From Eutreptiella sp. 'Long Island Sound 2002' (taxonomy: Eukaryota > Euglenozoa > Euglenophyceae > Eutreptiales > Eutreptiaceae), in assembly GCA_964036045.1 (NCBI GenBank), contig OZ038381.1:159530283-159594282 (forward strand): DNA of 64,000 nt. The letters are read 5' to 3'. Positions 58,891 to 64,000 of the stretch are shown piece after piece; positions within the stretch are counted from its first letter, which is position 1; each line of letters starts with the position of its first letter. A program made the translations under genes and the position numbers. Under the pieces are notes generated by a model. It had not been told where the DNA came from, did not search any database, and saw nothing but the letters and a program-made list of their open reading frames with translations.

Positions 58891-59269
58891 CTTTGAGAAA
58901 GTGTACCAAAAGCTTCAAAAGAGTGGTAAAAATACTTAAGTTAGTCTTAGCATCAACAAAAGGGTTTTAAGGGGGGCTTGGCCTGGATCAAGCCCTCCAA
59001 GAAAGACATGGCAGTGACTTTTTCTTACTCCCCCCTGGAGTACTAGTTAGCTAAGCTAGTAGGACCAAGGAAAAAGGCTCAAATATTCCCAAAATTACCT
59101 CAGAAAATGCATTAAACTTACCAAAAACATCCTCATCAGTTCATAGAAGCCTATCACTCTGTAGGTACCCTCGAAAAACAGTGTAATGTTCCGTGAATGA
59201 TGTCCCTTCGATGGGGCATTCCTCAAAAGTCGCCGGCGTGCGACGAAAACTTTTGGTAGAAATTTGGGG

Positions 59270-59333
59270 GTAGTGGGGTTTGAACCCAGGACTCCCTCCC
59301 TGGAGCACATGTGCTTGCCCACTAGGGTACAGT
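59270..59333 (-). ncRNA. tRNA-like (SINE-type) Pol III promoter pair
   Basis: On the minus strand gtaccctagtgggcaagc (A-box-like) is followed about 30 bases later by gggttcaaacccc (near-perfect B box). Good tRNA spacing; acceptor stem pairing not established. Confidence 0.45.
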
Positions 59334-60680
59334 CGTACGCTGTGATGCGGACGGCGATCGCTGTATGAACAGCCTTTTAGTAAACGTCGTGACCAAGGGC
59401 CAGGGCGGAGCAATACTCCCAATGGAGGACACAAATCTCCAGGAGCTGGAAAAAATAGAAAATGTAACCAACACGGAGTGATTCCTGCGGTTTAGCGGAA
59501 GGGGTAGCGATTTAGCAGTCAAATCGCTAAAAATTGACGAAACCACGCGAGAAATCGTCGTTTTTACACATAACTCAAAGTCGCAGACAAGTGCAAAGGA
59601 AGCGGACTTCAAAAAAAAGGTTTCGCAAGCGTAAATGGCTTTTGAAAAAGAAGGTATGAGCCGTAGTTTTTAAAGTTCTAAAGGAAATTTTTGCACAGTT
59701 GCATCAAAATTTTTATAAACTTCAGAGAAAAGTATTCAAATTCAACCCACACCACAGAGCAGGTGGACAACCCACCTCTCAGGTATGCCAGTGTCATCTC
59801 ACACGCATGCATTGCGTTCTCGTTGGTTGTTTCATTAAAACTTGAGGGTTGTCAACGCTGTGTTCGTTGGGGGTTCGGGCGCTCATCTCCTTTGCTCCGC
59901 ACAGGTCAAAACAGGAATGAAAGGTATGCGATGCGAATGGAGCGCGCAGCGCGCACGTAGGGTTAGAATATGTGCTGTGCTCGCGATGCATGTGCCTAAT
60001 TGAGGCATTCACACGCTGTGACGCTTTCCCTGTACCCCAATTCATCCTTGTTCTCTCTTAACAGGTAAGAAAAGAAAGTGTTTGTTCGTGTGTAGCTGTA
60101 GCGTTAAAGTAGGGTTGCTTAAAACGCTTAGGCTTGTTTAAAACTCGCCATAGGGTTGTCTTGCGTTCGCTTCACTTTGGCATTCACACGATGCATGGTG
60201 AGTAAGGTAGGTAAGCCCAGGAGGAGCTCACCTCCTGGTTGAGTCAGTGGTTATGGTTCTGCCTCCCTTCCCTGCATGCGTGCACATGATGCATTAAAGG
60301 GTAGGCCACGCGAAATGCGCACGGTAAACCTTGTTTAGGTTACCCGGGGGCTCCTCGGTACGTTCGTTAAGAGAACCCGAGGAGTCTCTTAACGCTTGCT
60401 TGCTTGACAGGGGTTGTTTGAGGACAGTGTATTATAGGTCACACTCAGAAGCGTTTAATACGTGGAGTGTGGCTTGGTTCCTCAGCCGCAAACACCCCTT
60501 CATTGGCCTCTGTTGTACAGGTGGGAGAGCTTCAGGGTGATTGGTGCACGCAGCAGCTGCCTTCGGCGGCTACCCATTTTTCTGCCCCAGCCAAACAGGG
60601 GCGCTGATCACACAATCAATTGACTGTGCCTCAGCCAGGAGTGGTGTGGGCAGTTCGACTCCTTCAACATCCGCGCTGCG

Positions 60681-60879
60681 CACCTAGGATTTTATGGGGC
60701 TCAATTATCCCGAAACTCATTGACACACAAGTTGAGTGTCTCAACGTGTGTCTCAACTTAACCACAACTTGAGTTTTGACAATTTGTGGTGCACCTTGAC
60801 TATAAGTATTGAAAAAAAAATGGTGTGATGTGCAGTAACTCTGCCATAGACTGTCAAAATCAATTTCGAGCTCAAATTG
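60681..60879 (+). repeat. Left terminal inverted repeat
   Basis: Pairs with 61,681-61,869. It ends near CTCAAATTGC. Confidence 0.85.
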
Positions 60880-61027
60880 CAATGTTTTGCAGTGAATCTT
60901 GCCCAAACATTGAGACACAAGTTGAGTGTCTCAACGTGTCTCTCAACGTAACCTCAGAAAAAGATGCGTTTCAAAAATGTATCCTCAAAGCAAATGCACG
61001 CGGGCACCACTCTGCTCACTGTTCACT

Positions 61028-61511
61028 TCACTGTTCAATACCCAGGTGCTCCATTATAGCGTCCAGCTTGCGCTCAACTCGCCTGAGCGCATCCAAAGTT
61101 GGACCGCGGTCACTTGGGTTCAAAGAGTCCCTGAAAGTGTTTGTATGGCATACAAGCTTCATATTCTCTTCACAGTCAAAGAAGAACAGGTATATGTGCC
61201 CTCTGGCATTCGGGATGCACTGGAATGTATCAAACGGCCGCATGGTTTGGAAGAGGTAGTGGCCCTCAGGAACCTTTGTACCCTTGGTACCAGTGGCATA
61301 AGAGTGAAAGGTCAGTGGTTTTTTCGGGCCTACTGCAATCATTGCAACCAGGTGGGAGGTGTCTGCCTCAATCTGAAAGCTGGAATCGTCCAGCACACTG
61401 TCATTGTCACTGTCAGGTCGCTGAGATGAGTGGAACGCAGCAAAAATGACGGTACGGAAAATGCCAGTTGCGAAGGAAAAATTATTGCAAACATACCTTT
61501 CTTTTTGACAT
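61028..61511 (-). CDS. Two-exon cargo gene, 135-residue protein of unknown function
   Basis: Exon 1 is 61,511-61,497 (ATG at 61,511, five codons, MSKRK). The intron is 76 bp (61,496-61,421), GTATGT at its 5' end and CATCTCAG at its 3' end. Exon 2 is 61,420-61,028, ending TGA. The junction is phase 0 and gives MSKRKRPDSDNDSVLDDSSF: a basic cluster that could serve as a nuclear localisation signal, then an acidic patch. The middle is a globular-looking region (SHLVAMIAVGPKKPLTFHSY … GHIYLFFFDCEENMKLVCHT), and the C-terminus is a charged helix RRVERKLDAIMEHLGIEQ, possibly a coiled coil. It is complete, with no breaks, and is the only fully intact small gene in the window. No family recognised. 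It lies entirely between the TIRs, so it appears to be element cargo. It is too short for a known transposase core. Confidence 0.6.
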
Positions 61512-61680
61512 GTTTCAAAAGGCGTAAAAAGACTCCATTGGAGTCTCAATCTTCATTTCTCCAGGTGCCCGCGGCGAAATCTGGCGACGCTACCAGTGCC
61601 GGCGGTTGGTTGCTGTCCTGAATTAACGTGAAATGAAACACAAACCATGCTGATTGGGCCCAGATGACACGCGAAAAATT

Positions 61681-61869
61681 GGAATTTGAGTTTTGAATTG
61701 ATTTTGACAGTCTATGGCAGCGTTACTGCGCATCAACCCAGTTTCTTATAGTCAAGGTGCTCCTCAAATTGTCAAACTGAGGTTGTGGTTAAGTTGAGAC
61801 ACACATTGAGACCCTCAACTTGTGTCTCAACGAGTTAGGGGATAATCGGACCTCATAAAATCCTAGGTG
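61681..61869 (-). repeat. Right terminal inverted repeat
   Basis: Reverse complement of 60,681-60,879. Confidence 0.85.
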
Positions 61870-62553
61870 GCACGCAACAAGAGCACCCCTTCCCTCCAAG
61901 CCCTAGCAGGAAAACGTGTTGTGACGTCCCTGTTAGGCCACAGTTGCTTAGCAGCGCTTTGTTCTCTTGTCTTCTTCACAGAAGGGTCATTAGGACCCGA
62001 GACATCATTGACAGCAGCACCAAGTAGCGTGTGTAGGGGTTAGGGTCAGCAGGCCTGGCAGGGGTTGAGTGCAAGTGATGAGTGCTCACCCTGCCTTCGA
62101 AGGCCGGTGCTGGCATTAGTGAGTGTAGTGTAGTGGTGTCTCCTGTCCCGCGTGCTTTTCCTCGTGGGCAGGGGAGTGCGTTAGCTTTTGGCCTGTAGCA
62201 AAAATGGGCGTTTTGTATGCCCTTAGCACACTTGGCCACCCCTCCCCTCTACTAGGTAGGGCTTTTGCCGTCTTCCCCCAAGGATAGGTGCCAGCACAGA
62301 AATTGGGCGCCATAGGTGTGGTAATAGTACCTGATTAGGACCTTCGGTCAGACGTCAGCAAAGCCCGGTCTCCGGGAGCCACGCCGGGCGGAGAAGTGAG
62401 ACACACACAGACATACGTAGCACACATAGGGGTATGGTAAACCCTGTAAGAAAGGGTAGAACCCGATGGGTCTGGACCAGTCAGGGGTCCTAACTGTGGG
62501 CTCGCTTGTCCCCAAGGAGGGAACACACACCTTGCCTCATAACACCTCGCTTG
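61870..62553. other. Region 3' of the Ty3/gypsy tail, possible LTR
   Basis: Lies downstream (in minus orientation) of the integrase tail, where a 3' LTR would be expected. Without the second LTR no boundaries can be given. No gene recognised. Confidence 0.3.
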
Positions 62554-63432
62554 TCATTCCCCCCTGGTGTAGTAAGCCACCGTTCTTCGTTGGCTCCCCA
62601 AGGTCATTACATCAGGGCAGTCCCCATGCGACACATGGTCAACAAGGCATACACTCGCTGGGTGGCTGCAATCCTGATATGCGGCCACCTGGCCCGCGCT
62701 GGAAACCATAGGCATGGGTCTGCAGGGCACAGACAGGGTCAGTGCAGTGCTCAGTCTACCTGTCAGTAGACTGACACAGGGAAAATAGTTTCGTTTTTTA
62801 CGCTGAAACATAGTCTCAGCACGGGTTAGAAGCTGCCCCTCGTTGTTCTCAACGAGGTAGGTGCGGAAGATGGGGTTGATACTCCCGTCTGGTTGTATGA
62901 AGGCTGACATAGGTTCCCAGGTCGCCTCAGATAACCCATAGCCATCCCACAGGGTTAGGAATTTCCAGCCCTGTTTATACTCGTGGCGTGCAATACCTGC
63001 AACCACGTAGTAACCATCGACTGCCATCTCGTCGGCAGTCATCTCTTCGAGTTCGTCTGCCTCCTCTGGACTGGCAGCGTTCTCTAGGTCTATACGCTCG
63101 ACCTCACTGTCGCTGAGGCGCCACTCATCCCAAGACAAATCGTCAGGGGAGTGATAGTGCCTCAACTGTTTAGGTGCACACAGCAGTTCACCACCTAGAC
63201 GTGGACTGCACCTGACATGGATCCTGGATCCATCTATCCTGATGACACGATAGGGTCCAAAATAAGGGTCCTGTAGGCAGTTACGTGGCCAGGAGGGTAG
63301 GCGTGAATGGTGTACCAAAACAAGGTCACCAACCTTGAAGCTGGCAGGTCGCCGTAGGCGGTTCCGTCGGCTCAGTTCACGGTCACGAATGTGTCTCAGG
63401 TTAGTCCCAGCCTGGTTACCCTGTAAGTGCGG
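62554..63432 (-). CDS. Ty3/gypsy polyprotein C-terminus: integrase tail and chromodomain
   Basis: The open minus-strand frame runs from 63,432 to a stop at 62,554-62,556. It reads RRPASFKVGDLVLVHHSRLP, then DPYFGPYRVIRI (the GPY/F module of the integrase C-terminus), CAPKQLRHYHSPDD, an acidic linker, and a chromodomain at about 63,012-62,848 (YYVVAGIARHEYK, WDGYGLSEATWEP). This order identifies a Ty3/gypsy chromovirus; the chromodomain targets integration to modified histones (family knowledge). The integrase catalytic core, RT and protease are missing to the right: the frame is closed by TAG at 63,433-63,435, and an acceptor-like cttacag lies just inside (63,421-63,427). About 80 residues after the chromodomain are unlike the family and may be read-through. 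Confidence 0.8.
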   Translation of the reverse strand, partial: PHLQGNQAGTNLRHIRDRELSRRNRLRRPASFKVGDLVLVHHSRLPSWPRNCLQDPYFGPYRVIRIDGSRIHVRCSPRLGGELLCAPKQLRHYHSPDDLSWDEWRLSDSEVERIDLENAASPEEADELEEMTADEMAVDGYYVVAGIARHEYKQGWKFLTLWDGYGLSEATWEPMSAFIQPDGSINPIFRTYLVENNEGQLLTRAETMFQRKKRNYFPCVSLLTGRLSTALTLSVPCRPMPMVSSAGQVAAYQDCSHPASVCLVDHVSHGDCPDVMTLGSQRRTVAYYTRGE

Positions 63433-63435
63433 CTA

Positions 63436-64000
63436 CCCTCCATCCGCGCAGATCTGAGGTCAATTCAGGTGAATGCACCCCCATTCAGTCAGATTCAGCT
63501 CAGTCCCGGACATTTACATATGAAAAGGCCACCCAAATTTTTACCCGAACAGTTCCTGTATATTATGGACACGCCGGATTCAATTCTGGTGTCCGTTGCG
63601 GCTGAGATGGTCGCGTTCCGATGATTCAGTGGGATCGCCGGCACGCGTGCGCAAATCAAATCAGCCAAATATTTTTCCACAATCGGATCTTTTATAAATT
63701 ATACAGGAAGAGTATTCCGGAATTATATGTATCATATTATCCGCCTACATTTTCTTGTAGACTGGGATTTTTTGCAAGTTCGTATCTTCATCTTCATTGT
63801 CTTCACCGTCGTGCTTGTACCTCATGGACCCCAGGGGCAAGGCCCCAGCACCGACCCCTCCATACCGCCGGGACGCACAGAAGGGATACCTGCCCTCTGT
63901 TCCCTTTCCCCATGCCGGCCCTGAGCCCTCCGGCCAGGCTCCGCGGAGCTTTCTCAAAGGGAATAGCTTAGATGGTAGCAGAGCAGCCTTCAGCCTCGAG
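63436..64000. other. Window end, no gene recognised
   Basis: Integrase core sequence would be expected here for an intact element on the minus strand but is not seen; short open frames only. Confidence 0.4.

Larger units (their letters stand above)
58326..60680. other. AT-richer stretch with SINE-like signals, no gene
   Basis: About 58,330-59,140 is visibly lower in GC than its surroundings. tRNA-like signals are listed separately. Open frames are short and without motif. Confidence 0.4.
60681..61869. mobile_element. 1,189-bp TIR element carrying a two-exon gene
   Basis: The left TIR, 60,681-60,879, and right TIR, 61,681-61,869, are reverse complements at roughly 85-90% identity, both beginning CACCTAGGATTTTATG. 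Shared blocks include GTGTCTCAACTTAACCACAA, GCACCTTGACTATAAG and CTGCCATAGACTGTCAAAAT. A third partial copy of the subterminal TTGAGACACAAGTTGAG motif lies at about 60,910. No clear target-site duplication is seen if the termini are at CACC; if they are GGATTTT…AAAATCC, a TA or CTAG duplication is possible. There is no transposase, so the element would depend on one in trans. Confidence 0.85.

Noticed and set aside
60231-60300. tRNA gene from the gagtcagtggttatgg A-box-like sequence
   Set aside because: No B box at tRNA distance.

Overview
This is a eukaryotic nuclear window. It shows GT-AG introns, short exons in long introns, a chromodomain retrotransposon tail, long inverted-repeat elements and a 20-kb satellite. 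Nothing prokaryotic was seen. The Slo-like channel exons, GC-rich coding parts, C/G homopolymers and minisatellites would fit a unicellular green alga with a repeat-loaded genome. That placement is inference only; no rRNA, organelle gene or diagnostic marker is present.

Layout. 0-4.64 kb: plus-strand coding. A His/Pro/Met-rich low-complexity block (73-977) is followed by a compact gene A (exons 2560-2805, 3359-3500, 3622-4036, 4142-4192, 4458-4637). Gene A has a leucine-rich-repeat C-cap and a stop at 4635-4637. One of its introns is almost pure (TC)n, and one exon carries two single-base frame breaks. 4.71-4.92 kb: four hairpins at the edge of an 85-bp tandem array (4.92-24.73 kb, about 233 copies). 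24.7-27.3 kb: repeat debris.

27.3-54.1 kb: small plus-strand exons with matching phases (27299, 35684, 36841, 37482, 41860, 42487, 43053, 47485, 49595, 52622, 53891). The early ones look like pieces of a C2 domain. The last two splice in frame into S1-S2 of a voltage-gated or Slo-type cation channel. Whether this is one gene (C2 plus channel) or two is open. The introns hold a dead RT-RNase H retroelement, a gag remnant, a piggyBac-like Cys-rich tail, a LINE-type RNase H scrap, a foldback element, GGT-rich blocks, a 31-bp minisatellite and alternating purine-pyrimidine DNA.

54.1-64 kb: no further channel exons were found. There is a giant palindrome (55.66-58.17 kb) around a central (TA)n, tRNA-like SINE signals, and a 1.19-kb element (60,681-61,869) with about 190-bp terminal inverted repeats. 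That element encloses an intact two-exon minus-strand gene for a 135-residue protein. It is the cleanest candidate for something undescribed here. A minus-strand Ty3/gypsy integrase tail with chromodomain follows (62,554-63,432).
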